In this document: positions 1 through 6,082 of the stretch, in pieces
Position numbering within the stretch: position 1 is the first letter of the stretch
Layout: every line of letters begins with the position of its first letter
Assembly: GCA_963977065.1 (NCBI GenBank)
Contig: CAXBNF010000037.1
Span: 1-17,419, forward strand
Length of the DNA stretch: 17,419 nucleotides
Reading direction: 5' to 3'
Source: Planktosalinus sp963977065
Lineage (GTDB): Bacteria; Bacteroidota; Bacteroidia; Flavobacteriales; Flavobacteriaceae
Made by a program: the position numbers and the translations under genes
Notes under the pieces: generated by a model
The model's input: the letters and a program-made list of their open reading frames with translations, nothing else
Told to the model about the DNA's origin: nothing
Database searches by the model: none

Positions 1-2
1 AC

Positions 3-50
3 ATCAGCAGTGCAGATGCAACAACTGTAAAACGATTGATTAAGAAGTAA
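3..50 (+). CDS. 3' end of an unidentified upstream gene (partial)
   Basis: An open frame enters from the left edge and ends at the TAA at 48-50, reading ISSADATTVKRLIKK. The other two plus-strand frames close at 30 and 43. A strong terminator begins about 25 bases after this stop, so some plus-strand gene ends here, and this frame with its basic C-terminus is the best candidate. Fifteen residues are too few to name a family. The frame choice is inference. Confidence 0.45.
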   Translation: MSSADATTVKRLIKK

Positions 51-73
51 TTTTTAATTACTCATAATTAAAG

Positions 74-108
74 AAAACCCCTGAAGTGAAAGCTTCGGGG
101 GTTTTTAT
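74..108 (+). terminator. Rho-independent terminator after the left-edge gene
   Basis: A stem of about 10 bp (77-86 paired with 93-102, core CCCCTGAAG with CTTCGGGGG, one T-G wobble) closes a short GTGAAA-type loop and runs into TTTTTATTTT. It separates the left-edge gene from trxB. Confidence 0.85.
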
Positions 109-171
109 TTTCATACTATTTTGTTTTATAAATATTAATAAGTTTTCAAGAACTACTTGTCTAAAAGTATG

Positions 172-179
172 TATTTTTG
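172..179 (+). promoter_or_regulatory. Bacteroidota-type -7 element of trxB
   Basis: TATTTTTG matches the TAnnTTTG consensus of the Bacteroidota primary sigma factor exactly. It lies 30 bases upstream of the trxB start, after a terminator. No clear TTG -33 box is visible at the expected 17-23 base spacing, so the element rests on the -7 match and its position. Confidence 0.55.
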
Positions 180-209
180 TAAACAGAAAATTTCTTAAAA
201 ATTTATAAT

Positions 210-1172
210 ATGTCAGAGAATATTGAAAGAATAAAATGTCTTATCATTGGGTCTGGACCTGCCGGTTATACGGCAGCTATTTATGCAGCAAGAGCAGATA
301 TGCACCCTGTTATTTATACTGGTATGGAACCCGGAGGGCAACTTACAACGACTACTGAAGTAGATAATTTCCCAGGTTATCCTGATGGAGTTGATGGCCC
401 CACAATGATGGTTCATTTACAGCAACAAGCAGAGCGCTTTGGAACTCAAGTTAGAATAGGAATGATTACTGCTGTTGAATTAAGTAATGAATTGGGAGGT
501 ATTCATAAAGCTACTGTTGATAATTCAAAACAAATTGAAGCAGAAACTGTTATTATTTCTACAGGAGCTACTGCAAAATACTTAGGTTTACCCAGTGAGC
601 AAAAATTAAGAGGTGGAGGAGTTTCTGCTTGTGCTGTTTGTGATGGCTTTTTCTATAAAGGACAGGAGGTAGCTATTGTTGGAGGTGGCGATACAGCTGC
701 AGAAGAAGCAACCTATCTGGCAAATATTTGTAAAAAAGTAACGATGCTTGTAAGAGGTGACTCCATGAGAGCCTCAAAAGCGATGCAACATAGAGTTACA
801 TCAACTCCTAATATTGATTTGCGATATAACACAGAAGTTGACGAGGTGTTGGGAGATCAAGTAGTAGAAGGTCTAAGAATGATAAATAATGAAACCGGAG
901 AAAAAGAAGAGATTGAAATTACCGGTTTGTTTATTGCCATTGGTCATAAACCCAATACAGATATTTTCAAAGGACAAATTGATATGGATGATATGGGTTA
1001 TATCATTACCAAAGGGAAATCTACCAAAACAAATAAACCCGGAGTTTTTGCTTCAGGTGATGTGCAGGACAAAGAGTACAGACAAGCAGTAACCGCAGCA
1101 GGTACTGGCTGTATGGCGGCTCTGGATGCAGAACGTTATTTGTCAAGTATAGAGAAGGAAGTAACTGCTTAA
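210..1172 (+). CDS. trxB: Thioredoxin-disulfide reductase
   Basis: This FAD enzyme passes electrons from NADPH to thioredoxin in the cytoplasm. The 320 residues match the usual bacterial TrxR length. In order one sees the FAD Rossmann motif GSGPAG (about 14-19), the redox-active pair CAVC (141-144), the NADPH-domain motif GGGDTAAEEA (about 158-167) and the C-terminal FAD motif ASGDV (281-285). At the site that contacts the NADPH 2'-phosphate, E. coli has HRRxxxR. Here the matching residues are V-R-G-D-S-M-R, so the middle Arg is Gly. The gene stands alone between two terminators, with its own -7 box. The ATG at 210 has no Shine-Dalgarno sequence, which is normal for this phylum. It may supply reducing power to the thioredoxin-fold proteins further along. 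Confidence 0.96.
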   Translation: MSENIERIKCLIIGSGPAGYTAAIYAARADMHPVIYTGMEPGGQLTTTTEVDNFPGYPDGVDGPTMMVHLQQQAERFGTQVRIGMITAVELSNELGGIHKATVDNSKQIEAETVIISTGATAKYLGLPSEQKLRGGGVSACAVCDGFFYKGQEVAIVGGGDTAAEEATYLANICKKVTMLVRGDSMRASKAMQHRVTSTPNIDLRYNTEVDEVLGDQVVEGLRMINNETGEKEEIEITGLFIAIGHKPNTDIFKGQIDMDDMGYIITKGKSTKTNKPGVFASGDVQDKEYRQAVTAAGTGCMAALDAERYLSSIEKEVTA

Positions 1173-1196
1173 TATTTTTATAAAAAATTAACAAAG

Positions 1197-1220
1197 AGCC
1201 GGAGAAATCCGGCTTTTTTT
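1197..1220 (+). terminator. Terminator of trxB, overlapping the end of bTHX
   Basis: AGCCGGA (1197-1203) pairs with TCCGGCT (1208-1214) around a GAAA loop and is followed by a T run to 1220. The T run reaches into the stop codon of the convergent bTHX gene (1219-1221). The hairpin is symmetric and flanked by A and T runs, so it may serve both genes. Confidence 0.88.
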
Positions 1221-1347
1221 ATTTTTTAGGAGTACTATCTCCGACCTTCTTAGGTCTAATGTTGAATTTTTTTCTTTTAGGTCTTAGTTTTCCAAAAGTT
1301 CCTAAAATTATTTTACCTCTTCGTGTTTTTTTATCTCCTTTTCCCAT
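1219..1347 (-). CDS. 30S ribosomal protein bTHX
   Basis: A 42-residue, strongly basic protein beginning MGKGDKKTRRGKI and ending GDSTPKK. The opening Met-Gly-Lys-Gly-Asp-Lys-Lys and the basic RPKRKK stretch at about 22-27 are characteristic of the THX family, a small protein bound within the head of the 30S subunit in Thermus and common in Bacteroidota. It starts at the ATG at 1345-1347. Downstream it converges on trxB and shares that gene's terminator. Upstream, only 37 bases separate its start from the YceI terminator, and TATATTGG on the minus strand (1372-1379) is a one-mismatch -7 candidate. Recognition of the family is from memory of its sequence pattern. The gene is short enough to be lost in automated calls. 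Confidence 0.85.
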   Translation of the reverse strand: MGKGDKKTRRGKIILGTFGKLRPKRKKFNIRPKKVGDSTPKK

Positions 1348-1379
1348 AATGATAGATTTTTGTTAATAAAACCAATATA

Positions 1380-1414
1380 ATAAAAAAGACCCATTTTTAA
1401 AAAAATAGGTCTTT
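1380..1414 (-). terminator. Terminator of the MarR-YceI unit
   Basis: Read on the minus strand, AAAGACC (1414-1408) pairs with GGTCTTT (1391-1385) and runs into TTTTTTATTATA. The inner A/T segments can extend the stem. It lies about 22 bases after the YceI stop codon and insulates the bTHX gene. Confidence 0.75.
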
Positions 1415-1435
1415 AGATTTTTCAATATACGAGTT

Positions 1436-2005
1436 TTAGAAATTCAATGTCACATCAAGTTCAAAATCATCATAAATTGTATTATCGCCTAAATTATCAA
1501 AAAAGCTTCCTGAGCCATATCTTACATTGAATTTAGTTCTATCAATTTTAAGACTTGCTGTGGCAGTGTTTCCATCCATTTTGAGTAAAAAAGCGATGGG
1601 CTCTGTGGTGCCTTTGATGGTGATGTCACCATTGATGTAATACCCCTCAGCTGTTTTGTTTCCGCTTTTGATAACAAGGGTAGAGGTGGGGTGATTAGCA
1701 ACACCAAAAAAGTCGTCAGATTTTAAATGTCCTTCAAGTTTTCCTTTGCTATCACCTTTCAAATCTTCGACAACGATTGATGTCATATCTATAACAAATT
1801 TTCCACTAACAATTTGTTCTCCTTCAAGAGTCATTGAGCCTTCTTTCAGGTTTATTGATCCATAATGTGAACCGGTGATTTTCTTTCCTTTCCAGTTAAT
1901 TGCGCTTTCTTTTACTGTCATTTCTTTTTCCATAGGTTTTGTAAATGCTACTGTTGATAAAATTAATACTGAGGCTCCAATGCCTTTAAAAATGTTTGTT
2001 TTCAT
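1436..2005 (-). CDS. YceI family periplasmic lipid-binding-like protein
   Basis: YceI proteins form a lipocalin-like beta barrel that binds polyisoprenoid or other long apolar molecules. From the ATG at 2003-2005 the product is 189 residues, with a signal peptide at about 1-23 (basic MKTNIFK, then a hydrophobic core to STVAF). The remainder is the YceI domain: WKGKKITGSHYG at 38-49, HLKSDDFF at 93-100, GDITIKGTTEPI at 126-137, and the C-terminal strands around DRTKFNVRYGSGSFFD (155-170). The frame extends 9 codons upstream to a TTG, but that extension would spoil the signal peptide and runs through a regulatory palindrome, so the ATG is preferred. The gene lies 46 bases downstream of a MarR regulator on the same strand. 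Its own palindrome suggests separate control by that regulator. The ligand cannot be read from the sequence. Confidence 0.9.
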   Translation of the reverse strand: MKTNIFKGIGASVLILSTVAFTKPMEKEMTVKESAINWKGKKITGSHYGSINLKEGSMTLEGEQIVSGKFVIDMTSIVVEDLKGDSKGKLEGHLKSDDFFGVANHPTSTLVIKSGNKTAEGYYINGDITIKGTTEPIAFLLKMDGNTATASLKIDRTKFNVRYGSGSFFDNLGDNTIYDDFELDVTLNF

Positions 2006-2020
2006 AATCTTGAATTTTAA

Positions 2021-2032
2021 TTGTATATACAA
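2021..2032. promoter_or_regulatory. Palindromic operator in front of the YceI gene
   Basis: TTGTATATACAA is a perfect 12-base palindrome, 16 bases upstream of the YceI ATG. It overlaps AACATTTG on the minus strand (2037-2030), a one-mismatch -7 box. The near-identical TTGTATGTACAA lies in front of the MarR gene, so I infer that both are binding sites for that regulator. Confidence 0.6.
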
Positions 2033-2051
2033 ATGTTAAGTTAAAAAAATA

Positions 2052-2501
2052 TTATTTAAGTTTGTCTAATAGGGTATTTAATGTAATTAATTCATTCATT
2101 GAAAAGTCTTTAAGAATTTCATTATTATTTGTTAAGGTTAATGGATCAATTTCTTCTAATAAACTCAAGCCATTGTGAGTTATACTAATTTCAACCTTTC
2201 TTCTGTTGCTTTCACAAATATTTCTTTCAGCAAAACCCTTTTCGATTAGTTTATCTACAAGCCGAGTGGTATTACTCATTTTGTTAATCATTCGCTCTTG
2301 AATTGTGGATAGGTTTGCCGGAACTCCTTTTTGACCTCTAAGAATTCGTAAAACATTATATTGTTGCATAGAGAGGCCATAAGGCTTTAACATCTCAGCT
2401 ACTTTTTCCTCTACAATTCGGCTGGTGTACATAATATTTAATACCGTCTTTGTATGAGGGTTTAGGGGAACTGTTGATTTTATTGCTTCTTCAATATTCA
2501 T
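2052..2501 (-). CDS. MarR family winged-helix transcriptional regulator
   Basis: A 149-residue protein of normal MarR length. It has an N-terminal dimerisation helix (about 15-40), a winged helix with the recognition region NLSTIQERMINKMSNTTRLVDKLIEKG (63-89), and the wing motif N-R-R-K-V (99-103), which corresponds to the family's D-R-R-x-V. A C-terminal helix pair (about 112-149) completes the dimer domain. It is transcribed ahead of a YceI gene, a pairing often seen in flavobacteria. Palindromes with the same half-site stand before this gene and before YceI, overlapping their likely -7 boxes. This suggests autorepression and repression of YceI, relieved by an unknown ligand. No cysteine is positioned like OhrR's N-terminal sensing residue, so thiol sensing is not supported. 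Confidence 0.92.
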   Translation of the reverse strand: MNIEEAIKSTVPLNPHTKTVLNIMYTSRIVEEKVAEMLKPYGLSMQQYNVLRILRGQKGVPANLSTIQERMINKMSNTTRLVDKLIEKGFAERNICESNRRKVEISITHNGLSLLEEIDPLTLTNNNEILKDFSMNELITLNTLLDKLK

Positions 2502-2510
2502 AAATGTAAC

Positions 2511-2530
2511 TACAATAATTGTATGTACAA
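2511..2530. promoter_or_regulatory. Operator cluster in front of the MarR gene
   Basis: Three half-sites alternate here: TACAA (2511-2515), TTGTA (2519-2523) and TACAA (2526-2530). They form two overlapping dyads, TACAAT-A-ATTGTA (perfect, 2511-2523) and TTGTATGTACAA (2519-2530, one mismatch to the palindrome in front of YceI). The cluster is 10-29 bases upstream of the MarR ATG and overlaps the -7 box. Confidence 0.6.
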
Positions 2531-2535
2531 ATATA
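2528..2535 (-). promoter_or_regulatory. -7 element of the MarR gene
   Basis: On the minus strand this reads TATATTTG, an exact TAnnTTTG match. Its last bases lie inside the operator dyad. A TTTG sits about 16 bases upstream, slightly closer than the usual -33 spacing. Confidence 0.55.
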
Positions 2536-2621
2536 TGAATTTTATACCCAACAAAAAAACATTAACACTAATTTAGCACACTTGTTTACTGAATAAGAAT
2601 GCTAAAGAGCTGTTAATATTA

Positions 2622-2651
2622 TTGATACAGTCTTTAAAATTATTACATTTA
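2622..2651 (+). promoter_or_regulatory. Candidate promoter of the TlpA-like gene
   Basis: TTG (2622-2624), a 19-base spacer, then TACATTTA (2644-2651, one mismatch to TAnnTTTG), ending 16 bases before the ATG at 2668. Spacing fits the Bacteroidota -33/-7 pattern. Confidence 0.4.
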
Positions 2652-2667
2652 ACTTTCAAATTTTAAA

Positions 2668-3192
2668 ATGAAATTAGCAAACAGTTCATACTTGTTGATT
2701 TTAATTACACTATTTTTTTCAGTTTCCTGTAAAAATAGTTCTGAAACTAAAAATCAAGAAATTGTAGAGGAGGAGCAAAGCATTCCAATTTATGATTATG
2801 ACGGATTTAAATATTTGTTAGATTTTAATGATGAAAAAACTTATATCGTAAATTTCTGGGCAACCTGGTGCAAGCCCTGTATTAAAGAGCTACCCTATTT
2901 TGAAGAAATTAAAGAGAATTATAAAAATAAGAATGTTGAAGTAATCTTAGTAAGTCTTGATTTTTCCGAAAAATTAGAAAGTCATGTAATTCCTTTTATT
3001 GAAAAACACAATTTAAAATCCAAAATTGTTTTGCTCGATGATGTAGATAGCAACAGTTGGATTCCCTTAGTATCAGAAGAATGGAGCGGCGCAATACCTG
3101 CAACAATCATTTATAATAAGAATGAAAGAAATTTTTATGAACGTACATTTACCTATGAAGAATTAGAAACAGAATTAAATAAACTATTATGA
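2668..3192 (+). CDS. TlpA/ResA-like thioredoxin-fold lipoprotein
   Basis: A 174-residue envelope thiol-disulfide protein. The N-terminus has a hydrophobic stretch and a lipobox ending at Cys21 (FSVSC), so the mature protein is probably lipid-anchored facing the periplasm. The thioredoxin fold carries WATWCKPC with the redox pair Cys68/Cys71, and a cis-proline in AIPAT (Pro144). C-K-P-C is a common TlpA/ResA-type active site, and such proteins usually reduce disulfides in the periplasm, for example during cytochrome c or metal-centre assembly. The partner is not evident. It begins a run of four redox or rhodanese genes. A 9-bp inverted repeat follows its stop codon. Confidence 0.88.
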   Translation: MKLANSSYLLILITLFFSVSCKNSSETKNQEIVEEEQSIPIYDYDGFKYLLDFNDEKTYIVNFWATWCKPCIKELPYFEEIKENYKNKNVEVILVSLDFSEKLESHVIPFIEKHNLKSKIVLLDDVDSNSWIPLVSEEWSGAIPATIIYNKNERNFYERTFTYEELETELNKLL

Positions 3193-3244
3193 AATGCCCA
3201 TTTACAAAATCGTAAACCAATCCAAAAATGATTATATGGGCATT
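3193..3244. repeat. 9-bp inverted repeat with a 34-base loop
   Basis: AATGCCCAT (3193-3201) and ATGGGCATT (3236-3244) are perfect inverted copies. The first starts right after the TlpA-like gene's stop codon and the second ends 36 bases before the next start. There is no T run, so it is not a standard terminator. It may be a regulatory or mRNA-processing hairpin, or a protein-binding dyad. Confidence 0.5.
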
Positions 3245-3280
3245 CCATCTGACAAATTAAAAACAAATAAATATATATAG

Positions 3281-3913
3281 ATGAAAAATCAAAACAACTT
3301 TTTTATGACTATACTAGCACTTGTTGTTATAAGTGCTGGATTATTAAGTTTCACAAAATCCAATGATAATAAAGGTTATGAAGTTGGAGATCTAGCCACA
3401 GATTTTAAACTTAAAAATGTGGACGGTAAAATAATATCACTTTCAGATTATAAAGACGTGAATGGATATATTGTTATTTTTAGTTGTAATACCTGCCCTT
3501 ATGTGGTTGCTTATGAAGATAGAATGATAGACTTACACAATAAATACAACAAAAAGGGATTTCCTGTTATTGCTATTAATCCTAATGATCCCGAAATCTC
3601 ACCCGGGGACAGTTTTGAAAAAATGCAAGAACGCGCCAAAGCAAAAAACTTCCCTTTTGCATATGTTTTTGACGAAAAACAAGAAATATTTCCTCAATAT
3701 GGAGCTACTAGAACACCTCAGGTGTACCTTTTGGAAAAAACAAGTCAAGGTAACATTGTAAGATACATTGGTGCAATTGATGATAATTTTAAAGATGCTG
3801 CCGCAGTTAAGGACAAATTTTTAGAAAATGCCATTGAGGCAATAGTTAACAAAAAAGTAGTTCCTGTAAAGACAACCAGAGCTATTGGATGTACAATTAA
3901 GGTAAAGTCATAA
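3281..3913 (+). CDS. Redoxin-family thioredoxin-fold protein with a CNTC motif
   Basis: A 210-residue protein with an N-terminal hydrophobic segment (about 7-24), either a signal peptide or a membrane anchor. The AhpC/TSA-like redoxin domain follows: VGDLATDFKLKNVDGK (35-50), FSCNTCPYV (67-75, cysteines 69 and 72) and ATRTPQVYL (142-150, cis-Pro146). The tail ends GCTIKVKS, and this GC-T-I-K ending (Cys204) recurs in this subfamily. The CxTCPYV type differs from peroxiredoxins and TlpA in sequence, and its substrate is not established. It follows the TlpA-like lipoprotein by 88 bases, perhaps in one transcript, and ends with a clear terminator. ATG 3281 is chosen because it gives an intact hydrophobic N-terminus. 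Confidence 0.85.
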   Translation: MKNQNNFFMTILALVVISAGLLSFTKSNDNKGYEVGDLATDFKLKNVDGKIISLSDYKDVNGYIVIFSCNTCPYVVAYEDRMIDLHNKYNKKGFPVIAINPNDPEISPGDSFEKMQERAKAKNFPFAYVFDEKQEIFPQYGATRTPQVYLLEKTSQGNIVRYIGAIDDNFKDAAAVKDKFLENAIEAIVNKKVVPVKTTRAIGCTIKVKS

Positions 3914-3955
3914 TTAGGGTCTCTTATTTATCTCGTTTAAGCATATTCATTTTTT

Positions 3956-3987
3956 AACCGAAAACTATAAGGTTTTCGGTTTTTTTG
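3956..3987 (+). terminator. Terminator after the CNTC redoxin gene
   Basis: AACCGAAAAC (3956-3965) pairs with GTTTTCGGTT (3972-3981) around TATAAG and leads into a T run ending TTTTTTG. The TTTG at 3984-3987 could double as the -33 box of the rhodanese genes: TAAATTTT at 4010-4017 is a one-mismatch -7 candidate 22 bases further on. Confidence 0.88.
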
Positions 3988-4030
3988 CGTTAATAAAAAT
4001 CAAATCCATTAAATTTTAAAATTTTAGACA

Positions 4031-4339
4031 ATGCAAGAAATAAACGCAACACAGTGGCAAGAAAAAATTGTAGAAGATGTCAATGCAGTAATACTTGATG
4101 TGAGAACTGATGAGGAATGCCAAGAAGGTATGATTCCCGGTTCCAGGCAGTTGAACATTCTTGACCCCGCTCTTTTTATGGAAAAAGCACAGCAACTGGA
4201 TCCTACAAAAAAATACTATGTTTATTGTCGCTCAGGAGGAAGAAGTGCGCAAGCGTGTGCTGTTCTTCAGTCCCTTGGAATTAAAAATACCTTTAACTTA
4301 ATTGGCGGTATCACTGAATGGGATGGCCCAATTGAATAA
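4031..4339 (+). CDS. Single-domain cytosolic rhodanese
   Basis: A 102-residue stand-alone rhodanese domain with no signal peptide. It has the conserved VILDVRTDEEC segment (20-30), the active-site loop CRSGGRS starting at Cys66, and the closing GGITEWDGPI (92-101). Such proteins carry a persulfide on the active cysteine and move sulfane sulfur between a donor and an acceptor such as a thiol or cyanide. The C-R-S-G-G-R loop has the six-residue length of sulfurtransferases, not the longer loop of Cdc25-type phosphatases. It precedes a lipoprotein rhodanese by only 10 bases, so the two are probably co-transcribed, one for each side of the membrane. Confidence 0.92.
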   Translation: MQEINATQWQEKIVEDVNAVILDVRTDEECQEGMIPGSRQLNILDPALFMEKAQQLDPTKKYYVYCRSGGRSAQACAVLQSLGIKNTFNLIGGITEWDGPIE

Positions 4340-4349
4340 TTAAACGACT

Positions 4350-4757
4350 ATGGCAAAATCACTATTTTTTAGGTTTTTATTTGTGTTTTTTGTGATGGTC
4401 TCTTGCCAAAATGATAAGGATATGCAAATTCAAAAAATTACAGCAGATCAAATGCTTGAAGCAATTGAATTTGAATCCATTCAATTAATTGATGTAAGAA
4501 CACCAGAGGAGTTTAAGGAAGGGAGTTTAAAAAAATCTCAAAATATTTGTATTACAAATGAAGATTTTAAAGCTCAAGCAGAAAAACTCGATAAAAATAA
4601 ACCTGTTTATTTATACTGCAAATCTGGTGTAAGAAGCGCTAAAGCTGCAGAAGTATTAAAAGAAATGGGTTTTAAAATAATTTACGAAATGTCAGGAGGT
4701 ATTCAAGTTTGGAAAGAGATGGGATATGAAACTATGACTGAAACTGGAAAGTCATAA
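4350..4757 (+). CDS. Rhodanese-domain lipoprotein
   Basis: A 135-residue protein with a signal peptide and a lipobox ending at Cys19 (VMVSC), then one rhodanese domain: LIDVRTPEEFKEG (46-58), active loop CKSGVRS starting at Cys90, and GGIQVWKEMGY (106-116). The mature protein should be lipid-anchored in the envelope and handle persulfide sulfur there. The residues after the lipid cysteine (QNDKD) include acids, which in some Bacteroidota lipoproteins influences surface export, but the match to a known export signal is weak. It is the last gene of the redox and rhodanese run. The hairpin at 4788-4803 follows it. Confidence 0.9.
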   Translation: MAKSLFFRFLFVFFVMVSCQNDKDMQIQKITADQMLEAIEFESIQLIDVRTPEEFKEGSLKKSQNICITNEDFKAQAEKLDKNKPVYLYCKSGVRSAKAAEVLKEMGFKIIYEMSGGIQVWKEMGYETMTETGKS

Positions 4758-4777
4758 ATCAATATAAAAATATACAC

Positions 4778-4806
4778 AAAAAAAAACCGACAGATAGCTG
4801 TCGTTT
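4778..4806. terminator. Bidirectional terminator, strongest for the minus strand
   Basis: CGACAG (4788-4793) pairs with CTGTCG (4798-4803) around ATAG. On the minus strand the stem is followed by GTTTTTTTTT, a classic terminator for the Balon-like gene. On the plus strand it is followed by TTTATATATA, weaker but able to serve the rhodanese pair. Confidence 0.8.
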
Positions 4807-4823
4807 ATATATATACTAATGCT

Positions 4824-5900
4824 TTAATAGCGTGTGATTAAAGCTACATTTTGAAATTTCTTCAACTCATCACCAGATAGAAATACCGTATCACCTCCAA
4901 AAGATAAATTGTGCTCAATCATCTCATCTACAACATCATCACAAATGCCTTTTTGATTTCTTTCAAACTTGTCAACCAGCATGATTTCATCTCCGGCAAT
5001 GAGGCCCGGTTGAAAATAGCCTTTCTTTACAAAAAGTGTTTGACCACGACCTTCACGGATTGCTTTCCAAATTTCATTGATATCACTTAGGAAATTTCCT
5101 GAACCAACAGCACGCCCAAGCTCTTCAACTCTTTCTGCATTGCGTTTTCTATTAATTTCGCGTACAGCTGGCCATACATCATCTATAATATGGTGAATTT
5201 TTGCATTTTCATTACCTCGGTTTTTATTGAGATAGCCCATATACATTTCTTTTCGGTCAGCTACTTTCATGTAATGAGTGTAATTCCTTTCATCTGTAAT
5301 AATCATTACAGGAAGGGGATGGTTTTTGATTGCGGTTTGAACTTCCTTATCAATTCGGTTAAAAAACTCTTCAATCAATTTTTCATCAGAGCCCGCTGTG
5401 TTTCTTTCCAGTTTATCGGTATTGTATAGTGTTTCATTTTGGTAAGGAAAGTTTCCTTTAACTTCAACAACAGCTTTGTCATTCATCCCTTCGATGAGTC
5501 TTGCGTTATTCCGGCTTAAAACCAAAGTATAATAAGCCTCTTGCTCGTGCTCAGCTCTTACAAGATCACGTGTTGCAAAGGTGTCATCAATCACAACCCT
5601 GTCAGTCACATTGATTGCAAGTCTTGTATATTCTATCATTTCAGGGTTTACAAAAATCAATAAACTTTCAAGATTCTCCCTGTGATCTATAGAATCAACA
5701 ACTTCATTGAGCTTTTCCATTATGGGCCAAACAAAACGTTTTTCATAATCATTGTATAGACGCTTTTCAGCATTTTTTACTAGGTTTTTAAGGCGCAATG
5801 GATCTCCTTCATTTTCAGGATGAGTTCTGTGTGTACTGCAAATAATTGTTACACAAGCCTCGCCTTGAATATTCTTTACTTTTTTTAATAATGTGTTCAT
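4824..5900 (-). CDS. Balon-like (baeRF/eRF1-Pelota fold) putative ribosome hibernation factor
   Basis: A 358-residue cytosolic protein that I recognise as one of the bacterial relatives of archaeo-eukaryotic release factor 1 and Pelota. An N-terminal alpha/beta region (about 15-110) is followed by an eRF1 domain-2-like segment opening EAYYTLVLSRNNARLIEG (121-138), and a domain-3-like segment (about 258-358) with GQTLFVKKGY (286-295) and VVDEMIEHNLSFGGDTVFL (323-341), which resembles the L7Ae-like third domain of eRF1. The peptide-releasing GGQ tripeptide is absent. Balon, a member of this superfamily found in Psychrobacter, binds the ribosomal A site during dormancy without releasing peptide. 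Function here is inferred from that relationship. The gene is monocistronic, with a strong terminator. Its upstream region holds a palindrome and an inverted repeat. Confidence 0.75.
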   Translation of the reverse strand: MNTLLKKVKNIQGEACVTIICSTHRTHPENEGDPLRLKNLVKNAEKRLYNDYEKRFVWPIMEKLNEVVDSIDHRENLESLLIFVNPEMIEYTRLAINVTDRVVIDDTFATRDLVRAEHEQEAYYTLVLSRNNARLIEGMNDKAVVEVKGNFPYQNETLYNTDKLERNTAGSDEKLIEEFFNRIDKEVQTAIKNHPLPVMIITDERNYTHYMKVADRKEMYMGYLNKNRGNENAKIHHIIDDVWPAVREINRKRNAERVEELGRAVGSGNFLSDINEIWKAIREGRGQTLFVKKGYFQPGLIAGDEIMLVDKFERNQKGICDDVVDEMIEHNLSFGGDTVFLSGDELKKFQNVALITRY

Positions 5901-5909
5901 ACTACTTTT

Positions 5910-5936
5910 GGTTCTTTAATATTAAAATTTTGAACC
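5910..5936. repeat. Inverted repeat and palindrome upstream of the Balon-like gene
   Basis: GGTTC (5910-5914) and GAACC (5932-5936) flank the perfect 12-base palindrome TTTAATATTAAA (5915-5926). The structure lies 10-36 bases ahead of the Balon-like ATG. It could be an operator or a leader hairpin. The A/T palindrome may also be chance in AT-rich DNA. No exact TAnnTTTG box for this gene is visible nearby. Confidence 0.35.
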
Positions 5937-6056
5937 CTTAATATAGATATTTTCAAAGAAAAATTGGGCATGAATGCGCTATTTAAGTAATATTTAGCAC
6001 ATTGAATGACCAATTTAGTAATTAAAATAATAACCATTCATAAACATCTACTTTTT

Positions 6057-6064
6057 TATCTTTA
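6057..6064 (+). promoter_or_regulatory. Candidate -7 element of the S1/P1 nuclease gene
   Basis: TATCTTTA is a one-mismatch TAnnTTTG, 18 bases before the ATG at 6083. There is no convincing -33 partner. Confidence 0.3.
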
Positions 6065-6082
6065 CAACTTAAGAAAAGCAAT

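Noticed and set aside
2571..6001. The repeated 10-mer ATTTAGCACA at 2571-2580 and 5992-6001, both in promoter regions.
   Set aside because: A 10-base match within 17 kb of AT-rich DNA is expected by chance, and the flanks differ.
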